The position numbers were made by a program, and so were the translations under genes. A DNA stretch of 64,000 nucleotides from Sulfitobacter sp. EhC04 (lineage in GTDB: Bacteria; Pseudomonadota; Alphaproteobacteria; Rhodobacterales; Rhodobacteraceae), in the NCBI RefSeq assembly GCF_001650875.1, contig NZ_LXYI01000008.1, positions 266-64,265 on the forward strand. Direction: 5' to 3'. The notes under the pieces are model-generated. The model saw only the letters and a list, made by a program, of their open reading frames with translations. It was not told the origin of the DNA and searched no databases. Shown in pieces: positions 36,500-46,037 of this stretch. Position 1 is the first letter of the stretch; each line of letters opens with the position of its first letter.

Positions 36500-38671
36500 T
36501 CAATTGTCCGGGCGTTTGAGCGATGCATGCGTATCCGCTTTTTCGGGCAGATTCTTGTTCCTGTAGCGGCTGATTTGCGCTACTTCGCTTTCCGCCTCCA
36601 GCGTCAGCATCAGTGAATGCAGATGCGCGATGTCTCTTAATTCCACATAGATCAACAAACGATAAAAGTCAGGTCTGCGCTCAAGAAATGTCAGGTCGGA
36701 AATATTGGCGGCGGCTTCACCGATCAATGTACATATGCGGCCCAACGCCCCCGCGCCATTGCCCAGAGTGACATCCAGCACCGCTTCGTAGACCGCCGGG
36801 TGGTTGCCGTCGTGCCAGCGCAGATCCAGCCATCTGTCCGGCTGGTCCTCGTAGGCTGGCAGGCGGTCGCAATCAATCGCATGGACCGTAACGCCCCGGC
36901 CACGGAACATGATGCCGATGATCCGCTCACCGGGGAGCGGGTTGCAGCACGGGGCACGGTCAAAGGATTGTCCCGGTTCCAGACCGACCACCGCGCGGGC
37001 CTTGTCGATGTGATCGCCCTCGCGCGGGGCAAGATCGGCGTAAACCGCACGCACAACTTCGCGGCCCGACAGCTCTGAACTGCCCAGCCGCGCCAGGACT
37101 TCTTCGGCGCTGTCGAGGCGCATGTTCTTTGCCGCTGTGCGCAGCACTTTCTCGGTCACCCGCTTGCCCACATGGGCAAAGGCAGAGCGCGCCAGTTCCT
37201 GGCCCAGTTTGATGAACCTTTCGCGGTCGACTTCCCTCAGCGAGCGCCGGATGGCCGTCTTGGCCTTGCCAGTGGTAGCGATGTCCAGCCATGTCACCTG
37301 CGGGGTCTGGCCTTGCGCGGTGATGATCTCGACCGATTGCCCGTTCTTGATCCGGGTCCAGAGCGGCACGCGCATGTGATCCACCTTGGCCCCGACGACG
37401 GCATTGCCGATCCTTGTGTGGATTGCATAGGCGAAATCAATCGGCGTGGCCCCACGCGGCAACTTCACCACGTCCCCCTTCGGGGTAAAGCAGAACACCT
37501 TGTCCGCATACATCTCCAGCTTGACCGCTTCGAGGAAATCCTCGTGATTTTCCTCTGCGTCGAACTGCTCTGTCAGTTGCGAAATCCACTTGGCCGGGTC
37601 CACAGCAAAAGGGTTTCTCGACCGCACCCCGTCGCGGTAGGACCAATGCGCCGCCACGCCTGTTTCAGCCACGTCGTGCATCTGGTCGGTTCTGATCTGG
37701 ACCTCAACCCGTTTGCCGTCACGACCGGAAACGGTGGTGTGGATGCTGCGGTATCCGTTGGACTTCGGTTGGCTGATGTAGTCCTTGAACCGCCCCGGCA
37801 CCGCGCGCCAGCGCTGGTGGATCGCGCCCAGCGCACGATAACAATCCTCTTCATTTTCCACGATCACCCGGAATCCGTAGATGTCGGACAGCCGGCCAAA
37901 GCTCTGCTCTTTCTCTTCCATCTTGCGCCAGACGGAATAGGGCTTCTTGGCGCGGCCAAAAACTTCTGCCTCGATCTTGGCTTTGGCCAGTTCGGTCCGC
38001 ATGTCGCCGGTGATCCGCTGGATTACATCGCCGGTCTCACGCTGCAGAGTGATAAAGCGGCGAATGATGCTTGCGCGCCCTTCGGGGTTGAGCACCCGGA
38101 AGGCCAGATCCTCCAGCTCTTCGCGCATCCACTGCATACCCATACGGCCCGCGAGCGGTGCGTAGATATCCATGGTTTCGCGCGCCTTCTGCCCCTGCTT
38201 GTCAGAACGCATCGCCTTGATCGTGCGCATGTTGTGCAGGCGGTCGGCCAGTTTGACGAGGATGACACGCAAGTCTTTCGACATTGCCATGAAGAGCTTG
38301 CGAAAGTTTTCGGCCTGCTTGGTTTCGGAGGAGTTCAGCTGCAGGTTGGTCAGCTTGGTCACGCCATCGACCAGTTCCGCCACTTCCCGGCCGAACCGCT
38401 TTTCGACATCGGCATAGGATGCCTTGGTGTCCTCGATCGTGTCGTGCAGAAGTGCCGTGATCAGCGTTGCATCGTCAAGCCGCTGTTCGGTCAGAATGGC
38501 CGCGACCGCGACCGGATGCGTGAAATACGGCTGCCCCGAGTGGCGGAACTGCCCCTCGTGCATTTCCGCGCCAAACTCAAACGCGGCGCGGATCAGATTC
38601 TCGTTCGATTTTGGGTTGTAGGCTTTGGCCAGGCGAATCAGATCATCGGCAGTTGTTTCGGCGCTGTCCAT
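36500..38671 (-). CDS. rsh: Bifunctional (p)ppGpp synthetase/hydrolase
   Basis: 723 residues with the whole long-RSH architecture: HD hydrolase domain (His52, HDTIEDT at 76-82), synthetase domain (about 240-350, with YRSIHTTV), TGS domain (about 390-450, FTPKGDVVKLPRGATPIDFAY), zinc-finger-like region with CC, and a C-terminal ACT domain (about 645-710). Both active sites look intact, so it is the single RelA/SpoT-type stringent-response enzyme of Alphaproteobacteria. It is 30 bases after rpoZ. Confidence 0.96.
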   Translation of the reverse strand: MDSAETTADDLIRLAKAYNPKSNENLIRAAFEFGAEMHEGQFRHSGQPYFTHPVAVAAILTEQRLDDATLITALLHDTIEDTKASYADVEKRFGREVAELVDGVTKLTNLQLNSSETKQAENFRKLFMAMSKDLRVILVKLADRLHNMRTIKAMRSDKQGQKARETMDIYAPLAGRMGMQWMREELEDLAFRVLNPEGRASIIRRFITLQRETGDVIQRITGDMRTELAKAKIEAEVFGRAKKPYSVWRKMEEKEQSFGRLSDIYGFRVIVENEEDCYRALGAIHQRWRAVPGRFKDYISQPKSNGYRSIHTTVSGRDGKRVEVQIRTDQMHDVAETGVAAHWSYRDGVRSRNPFAVDPAKWISQLTEQFDAEENHEDFLEAVKLEMYADKVFCFTPKGDVVKLPRGATPIDFAYAIHTRIGNAVVGAKVDHMRVPLWTRIKNGQSVEIITAQGQTPQVTWLDIATTGKAKTAIRRSLREVDRERFIKLGQELARSAFAHVGKRVTEKVLRTAAKNMRLDSAEEVLARLGSSELSGREVVRAVYADLAPREGDHIDKARAVVGLEPGQSFDRAPCCNPLPGERIIGIMFRGRGVTVHAIDCDRLPAYEDQPDRWLDLRWHDGNHPAVYEAVLDVTLGNGAGALGRICTLIGEAAANISDLTFLERRPDFYRLLIYVELRDIAHLHSLMLTLEAESEVAQISRYRNKNLPEKADTHASLKRPDN

Positions 38672-38701
38672 GCCATCCGCCCCATGCGCCCGTTGCCGGG
38701 G

Positions 38702-39055
38702 TTACCCCTGCCCCTGTGCCGCCATCAGCTGACGCAGCAGCATTTCTTCGGACATGCTGTCTTCTTCGGGCTTGTCCTGCTCCTGCCCCATCAGAAGCGC
38801 CATTGCGTCATCCTCGGGCTCGTCGACTTCGATCTGGTTCTGGTTGCTTTCGATCAGACGCTCGCGCAGATCATCAGCACCCTGGGTTTCCTCGGCGATT
38901 TCGCGCAGGGATACGACCGGGTTCTTGTCATTGTCGCGGTCCACAGTAACGGCGGAACCAGCAGAGATTTCGCGCGCACGGTGGGCGGCAAGCATGACAA
39001 GTTCAAAACGATTCGGAACCTTGTCGACACAATCTTCTACGGTAACGCGGGCCAT
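38702..39055 (-). CDS. rpoZ: RNA polymerase omega subunit
   Basis: 117 residues. The N-terminal [20 protein letters not shown] and RAREISAG are the omega signature; the acidic C-terminal tail is an alphaproteobacterial extension. It helps assemble RNA polymerase and contributes to the ppGpp site, in keeping with its position just before rsh. Confidence 0.96.
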   Translation of the reverse strand: MARVTVEDCVDKVPNRFELVMLAAHRAREISAGSAVTVDRDNDKNPVVSLREIAEETQGADDLRERLIESNQNQIEVDEPEDDAMALLMGQEQDKPEEDSMSEEMLLRQLMAAQGQG

Positions 39056-39127
39056 TGAGGTGCTCCCATCTGAAAGAGGCGGTAAGAAGAGGCTTACCTA
39101 GGCCTGTTCGCGCTGATTTACAAGCGG

Positions 39128-39739
39128 CTATTCGATTCGTTTGACCGCGGCGACATCTGCCTGGAACAGGTCCGCCAACAGGTCTTTTACGGATTTCTGA
39201 AGCACCGGATGAATCCAGTCCGGCGCAATTTCCGCAAGCGGGACCAGAACAAAAGCCCGATCTTGCAGGCGGGGGTGCGGCAGGACCAGTTGGTCAGGGG
39301 CCTGCTGTGCCTGTTGATCAAGGGGCAACGTGCGCCAGCGGAGGTAGGTCGCCTGATCCGGCAGCACCTGGTCGCCGACGGCCAGCAGATCAATATCCAG
39401 CGTCCTTTGCCCCCATCGCGCCTCACGCTTTCGGCCCATCGCAGCCTCGATTTTGTGCAGCAGGTCAAGAAAGTCTTCTGCTTTCCCCTCAAATTCGACC
39501 TGTGCAGCCGCATTCACGTAATCGGGGCCTGCCCCGGCAGGAAATGCCGGGGTAAGGTAAAATGCAGAGACGAGGCGAATCACTACGCCCTGTGATTCAA
39601 GTGCGGCAACCGCCGCCAAGAGTGTTTGTTCGGGTGAACCGACGGCTGACTTGAGGTTTGCTCCCAGGGCCAGCAATGCGATTTGACCAGGAATGAGCGG
39701 ACGACCGCCTTTTTCCCCTTTACTCGTGGCTTGAAGCAT
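39128..39739 (-). CDS. folK: 2-amino-4-hydroxy-6-hydroxymethyldihydropteridine pyrophosphokinase
   Basis: 203 residues. Folate-pathway enzyme that pyrophosphorylates the pterin. Motifs: LLALGANL near the start, the RWGQRTLDIDLLAVGD signature, and PHPRLQDRAFVLVPLAEIAPDW. The N-terminal 20 residues are an extension relative to E. coli HPPK. Start ATG 39739; a TTG two codons earlier is possible. Confidence 0.95.
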   Translation of the reverse strand: MLQATSKGEKGGRPLIPGQIALLALGANLKSAVGSPEQTLLAAVAALESQGVVIRLVSAFYLTPAFPAGAGPDYVNAAAQVEFEGKAEDFLDLLHKIEAAMGRKREARWGQRTLDIDLLAVGDQVLPDQATYLRWRTLPLDQQAQQAPDQLVLPHPRLQDRAFVLVPLAEIAPDWIHPVLQKSVKDLLADLFQADVAAVKRIE

Positions 39740-39868
39740 GGCCAAAAATCCTTAGTTATGCGCGTTATCTAATCGCGCGATTTTCTGGTCATAGTTGAAT
39801 TTTGAGCCACAAAGCACGTTAGACCAAATTTGATTGCATGGCGACTACCTCGCCGAAAGGAAACCAGA

Positions 39869-40414
39869 ATGTTTTACAAGGATGAGCGTCTTGCGCTGTT
39901 CATAGATGGTTCGAACCTCTACGCGGCGGCAAAAACACTCGGCTTTGACATCGACTACAAGCTGCTGAGAGCCGAGTTCATGAGGCGCGGCAAACTGCTG
40001 CGTGCATTCTATTATACGGCGCTTCTGGAGAACGACGAATACTCGCCGATCCGTCCGCTGGTCGACTGGCTGAACTACAACGGCTTTTCGATGGTCACCA
40101 AACCGGCCAAGGAATACACCGACAGCATGGGCCGCCGGAAGGTGAAGGGCAACATGGACATCGAACTGGCCGTGGATGCGATGGAGCTTGCACCGCGTGT
40201 GGACCACATCGTCATCTTTTCCGGTGACGGCGATTTCCGGCCATTGGTCGAAAGCCTGCAGCGGCAGGGGGTCCGGGTCTCGGTCGTCTCCACCATCCGC
40301 AGTCAACCGCCGATGATCTCTGACGACCTGCGCCGTCAGGCCGACAATTTCATCGAATTGGAAGATTTGCGCGATGTCATCGGTCGCCCGCCCCGCGACA
40401 ACTCTCCAGACTAA
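39869..40414 (+). CDS. NYN-domain protein (LabA/DUF88 family)
   Basis: 181 residues. A PIN-like RNase fold: the acidic residues in ALFIDGSNLY (Asp16), KGNMDIELAVDAM and VIFSGDGDF fit the metal-binding NYN site. Family members such as LabA and Marf1 act on RNA. ATG 39869 follows GAAAGGA. It is divergent from folK. The stop TAA is formed by the left end of repeat copy C. Confidence 0.88.
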   Translation: MFYKDERLALFIDGSNLYAAAKTLGFDIDYKLLRAEFMRRGKLLRAFYYTALLENDEYSPIRPLVDWLNYNGFSMVTKPAKEYTDSMGRRKVKGNMDIELAVDAMELAPRVDHIVIFSGDGDFRPLVESLQRQGVRVSVVSTIRSQPPMISDDLRRQADNFIELEDLRDVIGRPPRDNSPD

Positions 40415-40515
40415 AGCGTCCGGCCCCTAACCTGAGGCATCGCACATCACTTTTCGCGTTGAGCCGCAGGCGAAGGCAGCGAACCAGTGATTCATGTTCA
40501 AGGCCGGACGCTCTA
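40412..40515. repeat. Palindromic intergenic repeat, copy C
   Basis: TAAAGCGTCCGGCC (40412-40425) and GGCCGGACGCTCTA (40502-40515) are inverted copies with one mismatch; ATCACT/AGTGAT pair inside. The left end supplies the stop codon of the NYN gene, as in copies A and B. Confidence 0.8.
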
Positions 40516-40517
40516 AG

Positions 40518-40597
40518 CCCTGCAGAATTCAACCCGCAATAGCACGCCGAAGACTTTGAAAGCCTCCGGCGTGCAAAAATTCTTAAATTTTGCAGGG
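40518..40597 (+). other. Branched stem-loop region upstream of luxR-type gene
   Basis: CCCTGCAGAATT (40518-40529) pairs with AATTTTGCAGGG (40586-40597) with one mismatch. Enclosed is a long hairpin closed by GCACGCCG (40542-40549) and CGGCGTGC (40567-40574), which continues through AGACTTT/AAAGCCT. It lacks a terminal T-run. It may act as terminator, RNA stability element or part of the repeat cluster. Confidence 0.6.
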
Positions 40598-40663
40598 ATA
40601 CTATACATCACGGGCTTCCGTGCCCCCCTCCGTCTTCCTACACTACTGAGAAATAAGTGCGAT

Positions 40664-40683
40664 CCCCCGAAAAGGGGGGGAGG
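40664..40683 (+). promoter_or_regulatory. Hairpin adjoining the ribosome site of the luxR-type gene
   Basis: CCCCC-GAAAA-GGGGG (40664-40678) runs directly into GGAGG (40679-40683), which is the ribosome site of ATG 40689. The stem would compete with or flank ribosome binding, so translation could be structure-controlled. Confidence 0.55.
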
Positions 40684-40688
40684 TAACC

Positions 40689-41456
40689 ATGTTGGTGAAC
40701 AGAGCGGCGACGCTTGAACGGATTGACGATGCCGACACCCTTTGGGACGCGGCAGTCGCAACATTGGCGAGCGCCGGTTTCGATCACGCGATCTACCTTA
40801 CCGTCGCATCCGATTTTACGGCACCTTTCCTGCGATGCACCGCCCCCGAAGTCTACGCCCAGCGCCCGCCGGAAAAAGACCCCTTCTTGCGTTATGCTTG
40901 CGACTCATATCACATCCTTCCGCTTGGCTCGGAATTCATTGACGCCCATCCTTACGTAACGGAGGCCGAGCGCAGCTTTATCAAAAGCGCGGCAGAGGCC
41001 GGGATGCGGTCCTGTCTGGGGATACCCATGCGGCTCAGGGGGTCTGACCGCTTTGGTGGTTTCATCGTCGGCACGGGCCGGGACAAGACCAGCTTCATGG
41101 AAAAAGTGTTTCCTCGTGCCGAGGAAATCAGGTTGTTCTGTCTGCTGGTCCACCGCAGGCTCGAAGAATTGACGACCCAGAACATCACGCCTGTGTCTTC
41201 GGTTCTGCCAAACGGGGCGTTTTCAAAGCGGATGATCGCGCCCGAACTCCCGGAAACCTTCGAAATGCTCAGCCCCCGCGAGCGGGAAATTGTCTACCTT
41301 CTGGCGCAGGGCCGCAGCAGACAGGAAGCTGCAGAACTCTGCACCATCTCCGTGCATACCGTGTCGGATTACGCAAAATCCGCTTATCGCAAGCTGGGCG
41401 TCAACAACCGGGCGCAGGTTGCGGCGCTGATTTACCAGGGCGATACCGCCCCCTGA
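40689..41456 (+). CDS. LuxR-family regulator (quorum-sensing type, solo)
   Basis: 255 residues. An N-terminal autoinducer-binding-like domain (about 10-165) keeps the Asp-Pro pair in EKDPFLRYA, and a C-terminal GerE helix-turn-helix is at about 193-250 (LSPREREIVYLLAQGRS, ISVHTVSDYAKSAYRKLGV). No luxI synthase gene is adjacent, so it is a LuxR solo. Ligand unknown. Its strong GGGGGAGG ribosome site is next to a hairpin, and the 274 bases before it are filled with secondary structure. Confidence 0.9.
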   Translation: MLVNRAATLERIDDADTLWDAAVATLASAGFDHAIYLTVASDFTAPFLRCTAPEVYAQRPPEKDPFLRYACDSYHILPLGSEFIDAHPYVTEAERSFIKSAAEAGMRSCLGIPMRLRGSDRFGGFIVGTGRDKTSFMEKVFPRAEEIRLFCLLVHRRLEELTTQNITPVSSVLPNGAFSKRMIAPELPETFEMLSPREREIVYLLAQGRSRQEAAELCTISVHTVSDYAKSAYRKLGVNNRAQVAALIYQGDTAP

Positions 41457-41522
41457 CCCGGCAGGTCTCTGGACCTGCGGCGCATGAATGCCTAAGTCTG
41501 ACCCATGCCGCAGGAGACCCCG

Positions 41523-42473
41523 ATGACAAAACCCGCCCTCACGCTCTACCTTGCCGCCCCGCGCGGTTTTTGCGCAGGCGTGGACCGTGCAATCAAGATC
41601 GTCGAAATGGCGCTGGAGAAATGGGGTGCGCCCGTCTTCGTGCGTCACGAAATCGTGCATAACAAATTCGTCGTTGACGGCCTGCGCGACAAGGGCGCGG
41701 TCTTTGTCGAGGAACTGGCCGAATGCCCCGATGACCGCCCGGTGATCTTTTCGGCCCATGGCGTGCCGAAATCCGTGCCCAGTGCTGCCCAGGCCCGCAA
41801 CATGATCTATGTCGATGCCACCTGCCCCCTGGTCAGCAAGGTCCATATCGAGGCGCAGCGCCATGCCGACAACGGATTGCAGATGATCATGATCGGCCAC
41901 GCGGGCCATCCGGAGACGGTGGGCACAATGGGTCAGTTGCCCGAAGGCGAGGTCCTGCTGGTGGAAACACCGGACGATGTCGCGACGATTGAAGTCCGGG
42001 ATGCAGATCGTCTGGCCTATGTCACCCAGACCACGCTCAGCGTAGATGACACCGCAGATATCGTCGCCGCGCTGAAGGCCCGCTTTCCTGCCATCGTCGG
42101 GCCGCACAAGGAAGACATCTGTTACGCCACAACCAACCGCCAGGAAGCGGTCAAGGCGATGGCCCCGAAATGCGACGCCATCCTTGTTGTCGGCGCTCCG
42201 AACTCGTCCAACTCAAAGCGGCTGGTGGAGGTCGGCGCGCGCGCCGGTTGCACCTATGCCCAACTGGTCCAGCGCGCCGATGACATCGACTGGCGCGCGC
42301 TTGAGGGGATCACCAGCATCGGCATAACTGCCGGGGCTTCCGCGCCCGAAGTGCTGATCAACGAAGTGGTAGACGCCTTCAGCGCCCGTTTTGACGTCAC
42401 TCAAACGCTGGTCGAGACAGCGCAGGAAAACGTGGAATTCAAGGTTCCCCGGATATTGCGCCAAGCAAGTTGA
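41523..42473 (+). CDS. ispH: 4-hydroxy-3-methylbut-2-enyl diphosphate reductase
   Basis: 316 residues. The [4Fe-4S] enzyme of the last MEP-pathway step, making IPP and DMAPP. The three cluster Cys are in RGFCAGV (Cys17), DATCPLV and the C-terminal [18 protein letters not shown] region; the conserved SAHGVP and [10 protein letters not shown] are present. ATG 41523 follows CAGGAGA. First gene of a plus-strand group running to 44.7 kb. Confidence 0.97.
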   Translation: MTKPALTLYLAAPRGFCAGVDRAIKIVEMALEKWGAPVFVRHEIVHNKFVVDGLRDKGAVFVEELAECPDDRPVIFSAHGVPKSVPSAAQARNMIYVDATCPLVSKVHIEAQRHADNGLQMIMIGHAGHPETVGTMGQLPEGEVLLVETPDDVATIEVRDADRLAYVTQTTLSVDDTADIVAALKARFPAIVGPHKEDICYATTNRQEAVKAMAPKCDAILVVGAPNSSNSKRLVEVGARAGCTYAQLVQRADDIDWRALEGITSIGITAGASAPEVLINEVVDAFSARFDVTQTLVETAQENVEFKVPRILRQAS

Positions 42474-42575
42474 CAGGTTGCTCTTACGGTTTCGTCAGCC
42501 AGCACTGGCGCACCGGCCATCGGATTGCTAAGGACGCCTTGCTCTCGAACCGCCTGAAACGGGATCTGAAACCTG

Positions 42576-43028
42576 ATGAACCGCATACCCGCCCCTGCCC
42601 TGTTGCTGGCCCTCGCAGGTCTGATCCCATTCCTCTGGGCGGCCCTGCTGTCCCTGGGGCTGACCTCGGCGGCTGACTGGAACCTGCCTGCCGTACTGGC
42701 CGGGGATGGCCGCCTGCTGATGGTCCGCTACGGCGGGATCATCCTGCCCTTCATGGCAGGCACGCTCTGGGCCTTTGCCGCGGGGGCGCAAGGCATGCAG
42801 GCTTTCGCCGCCTATGTTGCCTCCGTCTTGCCTGCGTTGTGGTGGTTCTTCATGCCTGGCACCACGGCCGAAACCGCGCTGATCAACCTCGCCATCGGCC
42901 TTGCGGCGCTGCTCCTGATCGAAATCGCCTTTGACCGGTGGGAATTGACGCCACCCTGGTGGCTGGCCCTGCGCATCCAGTTGACTGTCGTGGTCCTGAT
43001 CTGCATCGCCATCGGAATCTGGGCATGA
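42576..43028 (+). CDS. DUF3429 membrane protein
   Basis: 150 residues, five hydrophobic segments, typical DUF3429 pattern (LLALAGLIPFLWAAL near the start, YGGIILPFMAGTLWAF in the middle). Function unknown. It overlaps the methyltransferase gene by ATGA (43025-43028). Confidence 0.8.
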   Translation: MNRIPAPALLLALAGLIPFLWAALLSLGLTSAADWNLPAVLAGDGRLLMVRYGGIILPFMAGTLWAFAAGAQGMQAFAAYVASVLPALWWFFMPGTTAETALINLAIGLAALLLIEIAFDRWELTPPWWLALRIQLTVVVLICIAIGIWA

Positions 43029-43618
43029 GCGATCCTCAAACCCTCGCTGTGTACGACGCTCAGGCAGACGATTATGAGCGCATGATGCATAACGAAGCTG
43101 CTGCCGATCCGATTTGGCGCTCCTTCGTGGCGGCATGCCCGAAAGGCGGCGTAGTGCTGGATCTGGGCTGCGGCCCTGGCAATTACGCGCGTCTGCTGGC
43201 TGGCGAAGGCCTGCGGGTGACAGCGCTCGATGCCAGCCCGGAAATGGCGCGCCGCGCTGGCCTGATCGCGGGGGTGACCGCGCGCCACGGGTTCTTTGAG
43301 GACGTGACCGAACAGGATGCCTACGACGGCATCTGGGCCAGCTTTTCCCTGCTCCACGCCCCGCGCGATGCGCTGCCGGGCCACCTGACCCGCCTGCGCG
43401 ATGCGCTCAAGCCCGGCGGAACGTTTTTCATCGGCATGAAGACCGGCACCGGCGGCGGGCGTGACGACCTTGGGAGACATTATGAATACTACAGCCGCGA
43501 AGAACTGGAAAAACTGCTCCAAACTGCTGGGTTCTCACCGGAACAGCACTGGACCGGCTATGGCAAGGGCCTGTCCGGGCAGTATGACGGCTGGATCGTG
43601 ATCCACACAAATGGCTAA
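43025..43618 (+). CDS. Class I SAM-dependent methyltransferase
   Basis: 197 residues with motif [17 protein letters not shown] (about 41-56), motif [12 protein letters not shown] and a later [11 protein letters not shown]. Substrate unknown. Its 3' end overlaps rnhA by eight bases. Confidence 0.88.
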   Translation: MSDPQTLAVYDAQADDYERMMHNEAAADPIWRSFVAACPKGGVVLDLGCGPGNYARLLAGEGLRVTALDASPEMARRAGLIAGVTARHGFFEDVTEQDAYDGIWASFSLLHAPRDALPGHLTRLRDALKPGGTFFIGMKTGTGGGRDDLGRHYEYYSREELEKLLQTAGFSPEQHWTGYGKGLSGQYDGWIVIHTNG

Positions 43619-44063
43619 ACTTTTTGCATATACCGATGGTGCCTGTTCGGGAAATCCCGGTCCCGGCGGATGGGGTGCGCTGATGCAGGCGCGCGACGGC
43701 GATCAGGTGATCAAGGAACGCGAACTCAAAGGCGGCGAAGCGGCCACCACCAACAACCGCATGGAACTGCTGGCCGCGATCCACGCGCTGGAGGCGCTGG
43801 AGCGGGACACTGAAATCACCATCGTCACCGACAGCAACTACGTCAAGAACGGCATCACCGGCTGGATCCACGGCTGGAAAAAGAACGGCTGGAAGAACGC
43901 CGCCAGGAAACCTGTCAAGAACGCCGAACTCTGGCAACGTCTGGACGCCGCCAATGCCCGCCACCGGGTGACCTGGGAATGGGTCAAGGGCCATGCCGGC
44001 CACCCCGAGAACGAGCGCGCAGATGCGCTGGCGCGTGCGGGCATGGCCCCGTTCAAGAAATGA
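43611..44063 (+). CDS. rnhA: Ribonuclease HI
   Basis: 150 residues. It cleaves RNA in RNA-DNA hybrids. Catalytic acids: Asp9 in [11 protein letters not shown], Glu in [10 protein letters not shown], Asp in VTDSNYV and the late Asp in ERADALAR; the basic handle GWKKNGWKN is present. It overlaps both neighbours. Confidence 0.97.
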   Translation: MAKLFAYTDGACSGNPGPGGWGALMQARDGDQVIKERELKGGEAATTNNRMELLAAIHALEALERDTEITIVTDSNYVKNGITGWIHGWKKNGWKNAARKPVKNAELWQRLDAANARHRVTWEWVKGHAGHPENERADALARAGMAPFKK

Positions 44064-44683
44064 CCCTGCTCGCGGTTCTGGATTACGGATCGGTCCTGGT
44101 CTTTGCGATCACCGGTGCGCTGGTGGCCAGCCGCGCCCAACTGGACCTGGTGGGCTTTGCCTTCATCGCCTGTCTGACGGCCCTGGGCGGCGGCACCATT
44201 CGCGACCTGTTGCTGGACCGCAACCCGATCTTCTGGATCGGAAATCCCACCTATCTCGCGGTGGCCTCAGGCGCGGCGCTGGTGGTCTTTTTCACGGCGC
44301 ACCTGCTGGAAAGCCGGAGGCGCGCGCTGATCTGGCTCGACAGTGTCGCACTGGCCATTGCTGTCGCTGCTGGCGCGGGGGTGGCGCTGGCGCTGGATCA
44401 ATCCGCCGTCATCGTGGTGCTGATGGGCATGATTACCGGCTGCATGGGCGGGCTGATGCGCGATGTGGTTGTGGGCGATGTGCCTGTGGTCCTGAAACAG
44501 GGAGAGCTCTACGTGACCGCCGCCTTTGCCGGCTCCGCAGCCGCAGCACTGTCGCGTCACTACGGGTACGACCTGCTGATCACACTGCTGGCCTGCGCCG
44601 TGATCACCTGGGTCCTGCGCGCCGGCTCCCTTGCCTTCGGCTGGCACCTGCCTGTCTACAAGAGCACCCCGCCAAAGTCCTGA
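44060..44683 (+). CDS. TRIC cation channel family protein (YadS-like)
   Basis: 207 residues with seven predicted helices arranged as two repeats, each with the glycine-rich signature: [20 protein letters not shown] in the first and [16 protein letters not shown] in the second. Bacterial TRIC proteins conduct K+ or act as transporters. The ATG at 44060 overlaps the rnhA stop (ATGA). Confidence 0.88.
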   Translation: MTLLAVLDYGSVLVFAITGALVASRAQLDLVGFAFIACLTALGGGTIRDLLLDRNPIFWIGNPTYLAVASGAALVVFFTAHLLESRRRALIWLDSVALAIAVAAGAGVALALDQSAVIVVLMGMITGCMGGLMRDVVVGDVPVVLKQGELYVTAAFAGSAAAALSRHYGYDLLITLLACAVITWVLRAGSLAFGWHLPVYKSTPPKS

Positions 44684-44700
44684 CCCTGCTCTTTTTGGCC

Positions 44701-44806
44701 TTAAAGCGCCCCGCCTTAAACTTGAATCGCCGATACCCTGCCGCGCTTCGCGCTCTCGGGACATCGGCGATACGGAGTGTATCATGTTAAAGGCGGGACG
44801 CTGTAA
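44701..44806. repeat. Palindromic intergenic repeat, copy D
   Basis: Outer arms TTAAAGCGCCCCGCCTTAAA (from 44701) and the inverse at 44786-44806 match at 18 of 21 positions; inner arms TCGCCGAT (44727-44734) and ATCGGCGA (44763-44770) match perfectly. The core ATACCCTGCCGCGCTTCGCG recurs in shortened form at 16314. Confidence 0.82.
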
Positions 44807-44846
44807 ATATTCCCCGCCGGAGGCAATGGCCCGCAGGGCCATCCAG

Positions 44847-45083
44847 CTACCTGCGCCAGTGAAACGGCACGATGATCAGCGCCCCGATCGACGAGACGAT
44901 CGCATTCATGCCCGGACTGGCAAACCCGACTCCAAACATGATCCGCACAAAATAGAACAGGAAGGCGCCACCGATGCAGATGATGATGCTCTGCAATATG
45001 CCGTTGTGGGTCCATCCCGATTTTTCAGAGACATAGCCGACGATCCCTGCAATCACCACGGTGCCGAAAAGTGCCAGAAACAT
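44847..45083 (-). CDS. Small membrane protein, GlsB/YeaQ-like
   Basis: 78 residues with three hydrophobic segments and the GIVGYVSEKSGWTHNGILQS and IGGAFLFYFVRIMFG pattern of transglycosylase-associated (GlsB/YeaQ/YmgE) proteins. Role unknown; relatives are stress-induced. It starts four bases after the fmt stop, so it is probably transcribed with fmt. Confidence 0.68.
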   Translation of the reverse strand: MFLALFGTVVIAGIVGYVSEKSGWTHNGILQSIIICIGGAFLFYFVRIMFGVGFASPGMNAIVSSIGALIIVPFHWRR

Positions 45084-45086
45084 CGC

Positions 45087-46001
45087 TCAACCTTCCCCCA
45101 ACAGGGTGCCGGGCGCAATCTGTGCGCCGCTTTGAAACACATCCGCGTTCTGTGCAGCCTTGCCCGCCTTTTGCAGACGCGTCAATGCAACCGCCCCTGA
45201 CCCGCAGGCGATATGCAGACTGTTGGTCAAGATGGTTCCCGGTTGCCCGCTTCCATCCGCCAGCCGCGACCCCAGCACCTTGATGCGCGTGCCTTCGTAT
45301 TCAAACCACGCACCCGGAAAGGGCGACAGCCCCCGGATCAGGCGGTCGACCTCGACCGCTGGCCGGGTCCAGTCGATTCGCGCCTCGGCCTTGTCGATCT
45401 TGGCGGCATAGGTCACGCCTGCCTCCGGCTGTGGTTCTGGCACCAGGGTATCCAGACGTGCCAACGCCTCGACAACCGCATGCGCGCCCAGATCGCTCAG
45501 CCGATCATGCAGTTCCGCAGTGGTTTCCTCCGCCGCAATATCCACGGCCCGGCGCAGCAACACCGGCCCGGTGTCCAGTCCGGCCTCCATCTGCATGATG
45601 CAGACGCCGGTCTGCGCGTCTCCCGCAATGATCGCCCGGTGAATCGGAGCCGCACCCCGCCAACGGGGCAAGAGACTGGCGTGAATGTTCAGGCAGCCCT
45701 GGGCGGGTGCATCCAGGATCGCCTGCGGCAGGATCAGACCATAAGCCACCACCACCGCCACATCCGCGTTCAGGTCAGCGAACGCGGCCTGCGCCGCCTC
45801 GGATTTCAGCGAAACCGGGTGCCGAACCTGCAGGCCCATGGCCTCCGCCCGCTGATGGACCGGCGTCGGCCTGTCCTTCTTGCCGCGCCCGGCAGGTCGG
45901 GGCGGCTGGCAATAGACGGCGACGATATCATGCCCGGCGGCCACCAGGCTTTCCAGCACCGGGACGGAGAATTCGGGTGTGCCCATGAAAACGATACGCA
46001 T
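45087..46001 (-). CDS. fmt: Methionyl-tRNA formyltransferase
   Basis: 304 residues. It formylates initiator Met-tRNA. The catalytic Asn/His region reads [20 protein letters not shown] (the SLLPxxRG motif), and the C-terminal OB-like domain is present. ATG 46001 follows GGGAGA; a TTG one codon earlier is unlikely. It lies after three deformylase-family genes, the classic def-fmt pairing. Confidence 0.97.
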   Translation of the reverse strand: MRIVFMGTPEFSVPVLESLVAAGHDIVAVYCQPPRPAGRGKKDRPTPVHQRAEAMGLQVRHPVSLKSEAAQAAFADLNADVAVVVAYGLILPQAILDAPAQGCLNIHASLLPRWRGAAPIHRAIIAGDAQTGVCIMQMEAGLDTGPVLLRRAVDIAAEETTAELHDRLSDLGAHAVVEALARLDTLVPEPQPEAGVTYAAKIDKAEARIDWTRPAVEVDRLIRGLSPFPGAWFEYEGTRIKVLGSRLADGSGQPGTILTNSLHIACGSGAVALTRLQKAGKAAQNADVFQSGAQIAPGTLLGEG

Positions 46002-46037
46002 CAATGTCTCCCGACGGGGGGCGCGAATGGCCCCCCC

